Origin: CAURMH01 sp963525745
Lineage (GTDB): Bacteria > Pseudomonadota > Gammaproteobacteria > Enterobacterales > Pasteurellaceae
DNA: 50,120 nt
NCBI GenBank assembly: GCA_963525745.1
Contig: CAURMH010000003.1
Span: forward strand, 1-50,120
Direction: 5' to 3'
Part shown: in pieces, positions 7,972-15,450 of the stretch
How the letters are laid out: every line of letters starts with the position of its first letter
How positions within the stretch are numbered: the stretch's first letter is position 1
Position numbers and translations under genes: made by a program
The notes under the pieces: model-generated
The model's database searches: none
The model's input: only the letters and a program-made list of their open reading frames with translations
Told to the model about the DNA's origin: nothing

Positions 7972-9471
7972 TTAGGCGCCAGCCATTTGAGCCATAATAA
8001 GTCGTCCGCCTTCGCCTTTTTTCAGTAAAATTTTTGCGCCGTCTTCCAGTTTTACTTTTCCACCGATTGGAATAGATTGTTTCGTATTGACATCAACCAT
8101 ATCCGGCAGATTTTCATTCACCAGCCACCAATTTCCTTGATGTTGAACGAAATACCCTACACGTTTAGCATCTTCGGCTTTTAATTTTTCATTAGGAAAG
8201 ACGCGGTTATCGGAATGCCATTTGAACAGAGATTGCCCGCTATACACCATAATGCGATGATTATCCGGACGGTAACTGCCATTTGGCGCAGCAGAATATA
8301 AGTTCAGCACAGGTAATTTGCCTTGATGTGCCGTGCCGCAAAATGGACATTTCGGTGATTTTGAATTATCAAAGGCATACCACTTCTGCTCGCATTGGCT
8401 ATTTTGACAAGGTTGCAATAAATCTACGGTTTTAACCAATGCCTGCTCCCACTCATCAGCAGTTGGGCGGGCAATCGGATTATGCAAGCCGTCAATAAAT
8501 GCCCGTTTGAATAACTCGCTCAAATAAGGGCCGCTAATGGTATAAGGCATTTTGTCCGTATCTTTCCAAGGTAATTCGCTTGGCTTCACATTATTGACTT
8601 TAATGCGATTGCTACGATCTGTCGGGTGTTCAACAAACAGTGCCTTTTCGCCCATGCCGAGTTCTTCGTCACGCTGGCTGTCATTCATATCGAAGACTTT
8701 ATCGCCACGTAATGGATGGCGATAGAGTAAATACATATAAATCAACACTGCCAACGCATGTAAATCCGTCGTGCGGCTTGGTAATTTGCGTTTAGGATCG
8801 CTTTTGTCTAAGTGTTGTGTAGCTACGACTTCTGGTGCAATAAAATCTGGTGTTCCAACCACTGTTGGTGGGTGTTTACCCGGTACCACTAAACCGTCAA
8901 TATCAATCAAACTGGCTTGACCGGTTGTCGGATCGATAAGGCAGTTTTTATAGCCCAAATCGCTATGACTTAACCCTGCCATATGCATACGGCGTACGGC
9001 ACGAGCAAGCATTAAGCACACTTTAAGGTGTAACATCCAATCGCCTAATTCTCGCGGATCAAGGAATTTGTTGCGATTTGACGCACTGGCAAACCATTTG
9101 CCGTCTTTATCTTTGCCTTTAATGCCCAACATATCGTTATTGCGGCTGCCATATTGGAAGAAAAAGCAATCGCGATAGAACGGACTAACCACGCCTAACT
9201 TGCCTTGATATTCCACCACCGCCGTCGGCCAGCAGAATAATTTTTTCAGATATACGCCGCCTTCTTGATTAAAGATTTTTTCGCGATAGGTGCCTGTGAT
9301 CATTTCTAACCGCTCTTTAGTGGCAAGATCGGCAGGCTCACGGAAAAACGCTACGACATAATCTTTATTGGGTGAAAACATCACGTCTTTCATTCCACCC
9401 TGTGCTTTCACTTCATCAACAAATTGGATGGTTTCACCATCGGTTGCGGTGAGAGTAATAATTTTGCTCAT
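7972..9471 (-). CDS. Ter-system protein kinase with zinc ribbon and FHA-like C-terminus
   Basis: A 499-residue protein kinase-fold protein, the kinase of the TerY-P triad (compare E. coli YegI). The catalytic loop is HSDLGYKNCL with Asp171 and Asn176, the metal-binding motif LIDIDG has Asp190 in place of DFG, and the activation segment ends GTPDFIAPE (206-214). The usual VAxK lysine is not evident: the matching strand reads YVVAFFRE. A zinc ribbon follows (Cys355, Cys360, Cys375, Cys378). The last about 100 residues (VQHQGNWWLVNENLPD, then KVKLEDGAKILL) look like a divergent FHA fold, which would bind phosphothreonine. The start ATG overlaps the phosphatase stop (ATGA), so translation is probably coupled. 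Substrates are unknown; the vWA proteins next door are the obvious candidates. Confidence 0.88.
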   Translation of the reverse strand: MSKIITLTATDGETIQFVDEVKAQGGMKDVMFSPNKDYVVAFFREPADLATKERLEMITGTYREKIFNQEGGVYLKKLFCWPTAVVEYQGKLGVVSPFYRDCFFFQYGSRNNDMLGIKGKDKDGKWFASASNRNKFLDPRELGDWMLHLKVCLMLARAVRRMHMAGLSHSDLGYKNCLIDPTTGQASLIDIDGLVVPGKHPPTVVGTPDFIAPEVVATQHLDKSDPKRKLPSRTTDLHALAVLIYMYLLYRHPLRGDKVFDMNDSQRDEELGMGEKALFVEHPTDRSNRIKVNNVKPSELPWKDTDKMPYTISGPYLSELFKRAFIDGLHNPIARPTADEWEQALVKTVDLLQPCQNSQCEQKWYAFDNSKSPKCPFCGTAHQGKLPVLNLYSAAPNGSYRPDNHRIMVYSGQSLFKWHSDNRVFPNEKLKAEDAKRVGYFVQHQGNWWLVNENLPDMVDVNTKQSIPIGGKVKLEDGAKILLKKGEGGRLIMAQMAGA

Positions 9472-10991
9472 TCTTCCGCTCCTTCTTTAATGGCAATATC
9501 GGTTGCTTTTGTTAATGAAATCACTTTGGTTTCATTGCCTTGCGTCACATTGATTGTTCGCTCGGCATCATTTTCAATTTCCAAGACATTTTCAACCGCT
9601 TGTGTTTCCATTTCTGCGGGTTTATTGGCGGTATAAAGAATGCTTTTCCATTCCGATTGCGGAATAAACATCGCTAAAGTGCGGTCATCGTGTTCGCCTT
9701 TTGAGAAGAAATCGAGCCATTCTTCTAGGGCTTTTTCAGGCTGTGGATGTTGTAATGGCGAATGCAATTCTTGCCAAAAGCTTTGCCACGCTTCAAAGGT
9801 ATTGAGTTTGGCATCGGTTTGGAATTTAGGATCAGAAACGCCGTCCGTCATTAACATTAAAATTGGCGGATAATCACGAATATCCGTATGAATACGCGTG
9901 GTAATTTTCTCCGCATTGGCTTCTGACAAGGTCAAAAACTGCGTTTCGCCCGAATATTGCCCGGAATCCACTTCGCCTAATAACGTCACTGTTTGCATAG
10001 CCGGATCAAAAATCGCAGCGGCCCCGTCGCCAATCCAATAACAGGCAGTAAACCATTTCCCGCCAATTAATGGCTGTGTGAACGCCACTAACAACGTGCA
10101 AGAAAGGGATTTCAACTCAATATCGTAATCTCTGGCTGCGGCTTCTTGGGCTTTATACGCAGCTTGCACAGCTTCTTTAAAGATAGCTTGCGTGATGTAT
10201 TGCAGCTGTTGCTCATTCTTTTGTGCTAATTTTGAATAGTCTTTATCGGGAAGATCGAGCAATTCGATAATTTTATCTTTAGCCACATTGACGGAAATCT
10301 TTGAACCTTTTCGCGAAAATTCTGCACTGCCCGCACCGTCGGCAACGGCAAGAAAATGGATCGCTGATTTTTCGTGATAAGCAATGGCATAATCATCATC
10401 GCAGCACGTCCCTTTCATTGCGTGAGAACGACCACGCATACGGGCGGCAATTAATTGCCCTTGTTCGGTAGTCATTTTTTGGCTGGCACTATCTGGTTTC
10501 CAAAATCGACTTGTCGGATCAGAAGGAATATTTTTCCAAAGATATTTCGGGTTTGGATTGATAAAAAGAGCCGCTCCCGCCACGTTTCCATCTGCAAGTT
10601 GAAAAGTCAGTAAAAATTCACCGCTCTTTGTTGGTGAGCCTTTTAAGGTTTGGCTTTTAATATTCCAAAGTAATCCGATTTCCTCTTCCATTTTTACCGC
10701 TTGAATTTCAGGCAATTCACCGGTTTTTGAATAAAAATAAGGCTCGTCTTGCTTCGCGTTTGGCAATGTGATGATTAGAGCCTTTTTATGGATTGGGGTT
10801 GTTTCACTAGGTTGTTTTATTTGCATATCGTTTTCCGATAAGGTGGCGTTAGTCGCCTGTTGGAAGCGTTGCCACATTTCTAACAAATGGACAATAAGCG
10901 TTTGATTTTGGCTGGCAAACGCATCAAGATATTTTTCATCAGCTTGATTGAGCCAAGATCTGATTTTTTCGAGTTGTGCCATTGCATTCAT
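9468..10991 (-). CDS. PP2C-type phosphatase of the Ter triad (PphC-like)
   Basis: A 507-residue protein. Residues about 180-445 form a PP2C metal-dependent Ser/Thr phosphatase of the E. coli PphC (YegK) type: RGRSH near 186-190, VADGAGSAEFSRKG with Asp218, WIGDGAA at 319-325, MTDGVSDP with Asp383, and HDDRT at 434-438. Residues about 80-145 resemble a bacterial Ig-like domain (GLLWNIKSQTLKGSPTKSG), and the first 60 are helical. The C-terminal tail ends TKVISLTKATDIAIKEG, which resembles the first strand of the TerD proteins. It starts 2 bases after TerY3 stops and overlaps the kinase by 4 bases. An uptake sequence lies inside the gene near 9677. It is expected to reverse phosphorylation by the adjacent kinase. 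Confidence 0.9.
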   Translation of the reverse strand: MNAMAQLEKIRSWLNQADEKYLDAFASQNQTLIVHLLEMWQRFQQATNATLSENDMQIKQPSETTPIHKKALIITLPNAKQDEPYFYSKTGELPEIQAVKMEEEIGLLWNIKSQTLKGSPTKSGEFLLTFQLADGNVAGAALFINPNPKYLWKNIPSDPTSRFWKPDSASQKMTTEQGQLIAARMRGRSHAMKGTCCDDDYAIAYHEKSAIHFLAVADGAGSAEFSRKGSKISVNVAKDKIIELLDLPDKDYSKLAQKNEQQLQYITQAIFKEAVQAAYKAQEAAARDYDIELKSLSCTLLVAFTQPLIGGKWFTACYWIGDGAAAIFDPAMQTVTLLGEVDSGQYSGETQFLTLSEANAEKITTRIHTDIRDYPPILMLMTDGVSDPKFQTDAKLNTFEAWQSFWQELHSPLQHPQPEKALEEWLDFFSKGEHDDRTLAMFIPQSEWKSILYTANKPAEMETQAVENVLEIENDAERTINVTQGNETKVISLTKATDIAIKEGAEE

Positions 10992-10993
10992 TG

Positions 10994-12031
10994 CTAACCC
11001 CTTGCTCGTGAAATGTCAAAATCACTGCCATCAGCGTCATCATTGAAATACAAGGTTTCATTACAACCAGGGCAAACCACCTCTTTTTCTCCATTAGCAC
11101 AAAAGATCTGACTACAGTTGCACATACATAAGCCAAAGGCAGCCCCACAGTGTGGACAGCCGCCACCGCCCCACAGTTGAGAAGTGGAAATTTTGCTATG
11201 ACTTGGGCGATGATCTGACCAATCATCATAATCTTTTTCTGCGGGATACACGCCAACATATTGGAAGATCGCATTATCGAATGGGCTGTTTTCAAGGCGT
11301 TCATATTTCATTAAATAAGGCAGTTTTACTTTGCTGCATTTGCCCACGATAATGGCATAATTTTCATCTAACGCGACTGCTTGTTCCTGATCTTTGACTA
11401 AAGAAACTGCACCACTTTCTAGGATTTCTTTATTCAGTGAAATCGGTGTTTCCACGCCTAATGAACGGCTTTGGCTTAAAATGGAATCAGCGACAGATTC
11501 GCATAAAGCGCGGTAAACCTTTTCAATATCTTCATCATCAAGGCGATAAGTTAAGTCACTGATTTCACTTAAGGTATTTAGATTGGCAAATTTGCCGATG
11601 CCAATGTTGATGAGTTTCGCTTTGGTGTGGAAATGTTGTTTCCAGCGAGAAATCGCAGCGGTAGGATCATCAGTGCTTGAACCGTCAGACATAATGTAAA
11701 TCAGCGGTTTCCAATCGCCTTTTTTATCAGATGTGCTGCGCACAATATCTTTTTCCAATGAGTCCATTAAATGATTCAGTGCTGCACCCATTGATGTGCC
11801 GGAGCCAATAGGCAAGCGAGGTGGGTAAAAACTCATTAATTCAGTAAGTGGGGCAAGTGTTCCTGCCGCACCCGCAAAGGCAATCACAGAAATATAGACG
11901 GATTCTAAGGCATAAGGATCGCGGCGTAGTTGATTGACAAGACGGCTAATGCCTTCTTGCATTTGGCGGAGATTCTCTCCTGCCATACTTTCAGAAATAT
12001 CGACAACAAGATAAACAAGTAAGCGGCGCAT
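10994..12031 (-). CDS. terY: TerY-type vWA protein with C-terminal zinc-binding domain (TerY3)
   Basis: A 345-residue protein. The vWA domain (about 1-200) carries the metal-ion-dependent adhesion site DISES (11-15), Thr79 in GSGTSMGAAL and MSDGSSTDD (115-122), so metal binding looks intact. The C-terminus (about 288-325) is a cysteine-rich module with CPHCG, CMCNC, C311 and CPGC (Cys 292, 295, 302, 304, 306, 311, 320, 323), the metal-binding module known from some TerY proteins. It lacks the proline tail of TerY1 and TerY2. It follows TerY2 by 8 bases and precedes the PP2C gene by 2. It probably acts as a scaffold regulated by the kinase/phosphatase pair. Confidence 0.9.
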   Translation of the reverse strand: MRRLLVYLVVDISESMAGENLRQMQEGISRLVNQLRRDPYALESVYISVIAFAGAAGTLAPLTELMSFYPPRLPIGSGTSMGAALNHLMDSLEKDIVRSTSDKKGDWKPLIYIMSDGSSTDDPTAAISRWKQHFHTKAKLINIGIGKFANLNTLSEISDLTYRLDDEDIEKVYRALCESVADSILSQSRSLGVETPISLNKEILESGAVSLVKDQEQAVALDENYAIIVGKCSKVKLPYLMKYERLENSPFDNAIFQYVGVYPAEKDYDDWSDHRPSHSKISTSQLWGGGGCPHCGAAFGLCMCNCSQIFCANGEKEVVCPGCNETLYFNDDADGSDFDISRARG

Positions 12032-12039
12032 AATGTCTC

Positions 12040-12678
12040 CTAAAATACGATAGTGATTTCATCAGGCGGTGGAGGGAGATCGTTATTGCTGGTTGCCCCT
12101 ACACTCACACTGCTTTGTGCAACCGAAGCCGATACCCATTGGAAGAATTGGGCGAAACTGTTCGCGTCCATTGTGTCTAATGACACAACCGTATCCGTTA
12201 ATTTTTTTAAGATATTTGGATCGGCTTTAGGACCTGCGGCACAGGCAACAATATTCCCGAAATTTAAGGCTTTGATTTGCGGAATAGCTTGTTCGTAAAC
12301 TAAGGTATCAGACGGTTTGCCATCCGTAAGCAAGATCAATATCGGTCGCCAATCGCCTTTTTTCTCGGCAGTCGCAAGAATACGATCTTTTTTGACTGCC
12401 TGTGCAATTTCTTCCAACATCTTGCCAAGAAAAGTCGCACCGCTATCAGGACAAGTGATGGTTGGTAAGGACACATCTTCAAGTGCGGTCAATGGCAACA
12501 CATTTTTTATTTGTGTATCGAAGGTGGAAATGGAGAGATAGACACTCTCCAACGCATAAGGATTTTGTCTTAATGCCGAAAGTAAAGACTGCAATCCCAC
12601 ATTCACCGCCTCAATCGGCTCGCCTTTCATCGAGCCGGAGGTATCAATACAAATATAAGTAAGTAATCTTCTCGCCAT
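12040..12678 (-). CDS. terY: TerY-type vWA protein (TerY2)
   Basis: A 212-residue stand-alone vWA protein, similar in length to E. coli YegL (about 219). It begins MARRLLTYICIDTSGSM, with the DTSGS metal site at 12-16, Thr in DSGATFLGKML and LLTDGKPSD. The end carries LPPPPDEITIVF, almost the same tail as TerY1 but absent from TerY3. It lies 13 bases after TerY1 in the same operon. An uptake sequence is inside the gene near 12483. vWA domains of this type mediate metal-dependent protein contacts in Ter complexes. Confidence 0.9.
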   Translation of the reverse strand: MARRLLTYICIDTSGSMKGEPIEAVNVGLQSLLSALRQNPYALESVYLSISTFDTQIKNVLPLTALEDVSLPTITCPDSGATFLGKMLEEIAQAVKKDRILATAEKKGDWRPILILLTDGKPSDTLVYEQAIPQIKALNFGNIVACAAGPKADPNILKKLTDTVVSLDTMDANSFAQFFQWVSASVAQSSVSVGATSNNDLPPPPDEITIVF

Positions 12679-12691
12679 ATTGAACCATCAC

Positions 12692-13330
12692 TTAGAGTAC
12701 GATATTTAATTCTGCTGGTGGTGGCGGTAATTCACCTAATCCACCCACATCTTTTTTGTTTAAATCCACTTTTTGGCTGGAAACCGAAATGGAGGCCGAT
12801 ACCCATTTAAAGAAGGCTTTAATGGAGTTTGCATCTGCCGTATCAAGAGATACCACGCTTTCAGTGATCTGTTTTAACACATTGGTATCCGCGCCAGCAC
12901 CCGCAGCACAAGCCACAAAAGTACCGGTTTTCACCGCTTTAATTGCGTTAATCCCTTTTTGCAGATCATCGGTTGGTGCGCCATCAGAAAGTAAAAATAC
13001 GACAGGTTTCCAGTCGCCTTTCACTTCGGCAGAACCTTTTTGAACTTCGCGATTAATACAATCTGCCAATAAGGTTAAGGCTTCGCCCATTGCGGTAAGC
13101 CCTGATGCCTGAATAGTTGGAAGTTGAAAACTCATTAATTCGGTCAACGGTGTTACTTGTTTTGCTTGGCTGTCAAAAGTGATGACAGACAGATAAGCAG
13201 TTTCTAACGCATAAGGATCTTGGCGTAATGCTGAAATCAACATTTGTAAACCATTACGCACAGATTCAATGGCTTCGCCCATCATTGAGCCTGATGTATC
13301 AACTAATAAATAAACGGGTAAACGACGCAT
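12692..13330 (-). CDS. terY: TerY-type vWA protein (TerY1)
   Basis: A 212-residue vWA protein, a close paralogue of TerY2. The metal site is DTSGSM (about 11-16), with ASGLTAMGEAL and LLSDGAPTDD as the other loops. The C-terminus is GELPPPPAELNIVL. I chose the ATG at 13330 instead of the longer frame at 13351, because AAGGAG lies 7 bases before it and MRRLPVYLLVDTSGSM then matches the N-terminus of TerY3. It follows the small secreted protein by 11 bases. Confidence 0.9.
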   Translation of the reverse strand: MRRLPVYLLVDTSGSMMGEAIESVRNGLQMLISALRQDPYALETAYLSVITFDSQAKQVTPLTELMSFQLPTIQASGLTAMGEALTLLADCINREVQKGSAEVKGDWKPVVFLLSDGAPTDDLQKGINAIKAVKTGTFVACAAGAGADTNVLKQITESVVSLDTADANSIKAFFKWVSASISVSSQKVDLNKKDVGGLGELPPPPAELNIVL

Positions 13331-13341
13331 AGTTTTTCTCC

Positions 13342-13710
13342 TTAATAGCAACTTTGAGTTGCCATACCATTTTTACGATTTAATTCTATTGCAGTTTCGC
13401 AGGCGGAACGTGATTGTTTACCTGCGCAATTTTGATTAAACCAATCTATCATTTGTGAATGTCGGGCAACTTGCTGATTGTAAGCATTAACAGAAGTATT
13501 CGAATATTGATCAACGTAAGTATTTCGAAGTGAATTGCCTAACCATTTTGCTTGGTTATAGATTTCAACGCATTGCTGCATTTGTGCGTCACTAATTACT
13601 GGAACATAGCCACGTGTAGATGATGTTGGCGGAGCGATATAGTGTTGGTTTGCCAAAACATTTGTAGTGACAAAACAAGCGCTCAGAAAAATCAATTTTT
13701 TTGCGTTCAT
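13342..13710 (-). CDS. small secreted four-cysteine protein of unknown function
   Basis: A 122-residue protein that I do not recognise. It starts MNAKKLIFLSACFVTTNVLA, a standard signal peptide with likely cleavage after LANQ or LA-N, so the mature protein of about 100 residues is periplasmic. The mature part has four cysteines (QQC, NQNC, SAC, and QSC next to the C-terminal Tyr), enough for two disulfides, and is probably mostly helical. The ATG at 13710 is preferred over the longer frame at 13758, because it begins the signal peptide and lies 4 bases after the terC stop. Its place inside the Ter operon suggests an envelope-side partner of TerC, but this is inference. Confidence 0.75.
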   Translation of the reverse strand: MNAKKLIFLSACFVTTNVLANQHYIAPPTSSTRGYVPVISDAQMQQCVEIYNQAKWLGNSLRNTYVDQYSNTSVNAYNQQVARHSQMIDWFNQNCAGKQSRSACETAIELNRKNGMATQSCY

Positions 13711-13714
13711 AGAA

Positions 13715-14713
13715 TTAGTCTTCTTTTTCAGGGAAAATAAACGAAGCCACAACACCAATAAATAAAACCCCTAATACAATATAAAGACTCACATTGGCAG
13801 AAATGTGAATGCCTGTATCAGATACCGCGTGGTTCCAAGATTGAATGCCCATTTTGATCCCGATAAAGAATAATAAAGCGATCACTGCTTTTTCTAAGTG
13901 AACGAGATATTTAGTGAGTGCAGCAAGAATAAAATAGAGACTACGCAAACCGAGAATGGCGAAGATCATTGCCGCATAAACTAATAATGGTTCTTGCGTA
14001 ACAGCAATCACGGCAGGAACGGAATCAAAGGCAAAAGCAACATCTGAAGTTTCAATCGCCATTAAGCAAAGAAAAGCGGGCGTGGCGTAACGTAAACCTT
14101 GACGGGTAACGGAAGCGATTTGTTCTGCATTTAATTCATTGTGTTTTACAAAGAATTTTTCTTGCACGAGTTTTGGAAACACTGGCATAATTTTGCCAAC
14201 TAAACGCACGCTCCAATGATGGGTGTAATCTTCGATCTCTTCTTCATCATTGTTACCGCTACGTAACATTTTCCAACCGCTCCAAAGCACAAAAGCAGCA
14301 AAAAAGAAACCGACCCAAGGACTTGCGGCAAATAAACCTGTACCAATCACCACGAAAATTGCGCGGAAAACTAAAGCCCCTAAAATTCCCCAATAGAGAA
14401 TGCGATGCTGTAATTGTTCTTTAATGCCAAAAGATGCAAAGATCGCAACAAATACCATCAAGTTATCAATGGATAAGCTCTTTTCAAGCACATAACCGGC
14501 AAGATAGAGATCTGCCCATTCAGGTTCAAAGCGAAAATAAAGATAGACATAGAATGCTAAGGCTAATGAAATCCAGAATAATGACCAAAGTGCGGCATTT
14601 TTTACGGTGATTTCTTTGCTGTGGCGGTGAGAAACTAAATCCACATAAACAGAGAAAAGGACAATAGAAAAGAAGACAATGATGACTTCTAAAGGGAAAC
14701 CAAAATGATGCAT
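13715..14713 (-). CDS. terC: TerC family integral membrane protein
   Basis: A 332-residue inner-membrane protein with about nine membrane helices. It carries both family signatures: EKSLSIDNLMVFVAIFASFG (about 81-100) and ETSDVAFAFDSVPAVIAVT (about 219-237), with acidic residues inside the membrane as in the Alx/TerC group, which handles metal ions such as manganese. It is the first gene of the Ter operon. The region in front (14714-14816) holds a promoter and three operator-like sites shared with the divergent repressor gene. In Ter systems TerC anchors the TerD and vWA proteins to the membrane. Confidence 0.95.
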   Translation of the reverse strand: MHHFGFPLEVIIVFFSIVLFSVYVDLVSHRHSKEITVKNAALWSLFWISLALAFYVYLYFRFEPEWADLYLAGYVLEKSLSIDNLMVFVAIFASFGIKEQLQHRILYWGILGALVFRAIFVVIGTGLFAASPWVGFFFAAFVLWSGWKMLRSGNNDEEEIEDYTHHWSVRLVGKIMPVFPKLVQEKFFVKHNELNAEQIASVTRQGLRYATPAFLCLMAIETSDVAFAFDSVPAVIAVTQEPLLVYAAMIFAILGLRSLYFILAALTKYLVHLEKAVIALLFFIGIKMGIQSWNHAVSDTGIHISANVSLYIVLGVLFIGVVASFIFPEKED

Positions 14714-14724
14714 AGATAAAACCT

Positions 14725-14781
14725 AAACTAAAATAGTTAAAATTAAAACTAATGTAGTTTATATAAAAACTGAATTGGTTT
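14725..14781. promoter_or_regulatory. three tandem operator-like palindromes between terC and the repressor gene
   Basis: Three 15-bp sites of the form AAACTA-NNN-TAGTTT start at 14725, 14746 and 14767, exactly 21 bp apart (two helical turns). The middle one is a perfect palindrome, the first has one mismatch, and the third has two (AAACTG-AAT-TGGTTT). They cover the -10 and spacer of the terC promoter. The layout resembles phage O1/O2/O3 operators, and the adjacent XRE-type repressor is the likely ligand. Confidence 0.75.
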
Positions 14782-14785
14782 ACAA
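14758..14785 (-). promoter_or_regulatory. terC operon promoter
   Basis: Minus-strand -35 TTGTAA (14785-14780) and -10 TATAAA (14763-14758) are spaced 16 bases apart. The middle operator overlaps the -10 box, and the third overlaps the spacer and the edge of the -35 box. Confidence 0.5.
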
Positions 14786-14816
14786 GTTCTTTTTATGTTT
14801 CGTCATAATGATTTTT

Positions 14817-15185
14817 ATGATGAAAATACTAACTGAAAAAGAAAAATTTAGTGCGCGCTTAAAACTTGCGCTTTCCGCAATGGCGATGCAGAATCTAAAG
14901 ACAAGCGAGATTGCAACTAAATTTAATCTGCAACACCCAAATGAGCCGGTTACTCAACAAGCCGTACATAAGTGGCTTAATGGGCTTGCGATTCCGTCTG
15001 CCGATAAAATCGAGACCTTATCAAAATGGTTGTCGGTTAAACCTGAATGGTTGCGTTATGGTGTGAGTGATAAAACTCAGAAGACGATGTTAGATGAAGT
15101 GTTGTTAAGTATGATTGTCGGGCTGTCAGAGCAACAAAAATCAGCATTAATTACATTTATTAGCTCATTTCAGAGAAAAGCATAA
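14817..15185 (+). CDS. phage-type XRE/CI-like repressor
   Basis: A 122-residue DNA-binding protein. An XRE-type helix-turn-helix runs through SEIATKFN and the recognition region VTQQAVHKWLNGLAIPSAD (about 42-60), followed by KWLSVKPEWLRYG, typical of small phage regulators. The C-terminal 40 residues are helical and may dimerise. The start is taken as the ATG at 14817 (another follows directly at 14820). The longer frame would use a TTG inside the third operator. It is transcribed away from terC, with three operator-like sites between, so it probably represses both itself and the Ter operon. It has no peptidase-type C-terminal domain, so LexA-style self-cleavage is not expected. Confidence 0.85.
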   Translation: MMKILTEKEKFSARLKLALSAMAMQNLKTSEIATKFNLQHPNEPVTQQAVHKWLNGLAIPSADKIETLSKWLSVKPEWLRYGVSDKTQKTMLDEVLLSMIVGLSEQQKSALITFISSFQRKA

Positions 15186-15346
15186 GTATAAATTTTACTA
15201 TGTCTAACTTTATAGGTAATTAGAAGAATATAGACTGAGCGGGTTTGGTCTGAAGTCGTCCAACAAGACGTTTAATACCAAGGAAGTTTTACTGTAATAC
15301 GGTCCCAAATTTACTCTACACGCTTCTCTAAGCAGTCGCATCAAAA
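15186..15346. other. intergenic region with no assignable gene
   Basis: Between the repressor and the second repeat I see no supported gene. A 43-residue minus-strand frame starts with ATG at about 15341, but it has no ribosome binding site and I cannot relate it to a family. A small hairpin (CGTC-CAACAA-GACG) is at about 15258-15271. Confidence 0.3.
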
Positions 15347-15437
15347 AGCACCGCATTGAAACGGCATTCAATGCGGTGCTGTTTTGCAAGGTCATTTCAG
15401 CTTCGTGCGACAGCTACATAATTTCGAGATTTTTAAC
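15347..15437 (+). repeat. 91-bp direct repeat, copy B
   Basis: The second copy of the repeat at 6582-6672, with five differences over 91 bases. It includes the stem-loop AGCACCGCATTGAA/TTCAATGCGGTGCT followed by TTTT. It begins or ends 14 bases past the stop of tsuB-like copy 2 (minus strand) and so also serves as its terminator. An inverted uptake core (ACCGCACTT) abuts its right end. Confidence 0.9.
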
Positions 15438-15450
15438 CGCACTTTATACC

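Noticed and set aside
15210..15395. Minus-strand 61-codon frame spanning the right repeat
   Set aside because: It begins inside the terminator stem of the repeat, lacks a ribosome binding site and matches no family I know. It is not supported as a gene.
6573..15437. The island as a classical insertion sequence or transposon
   Set aside because: There is no transposase or integrase gene, and the 91-bp repeats carry terminators rather than typical terminal inverted repeats. A homologous or site-specific event is more plausible.
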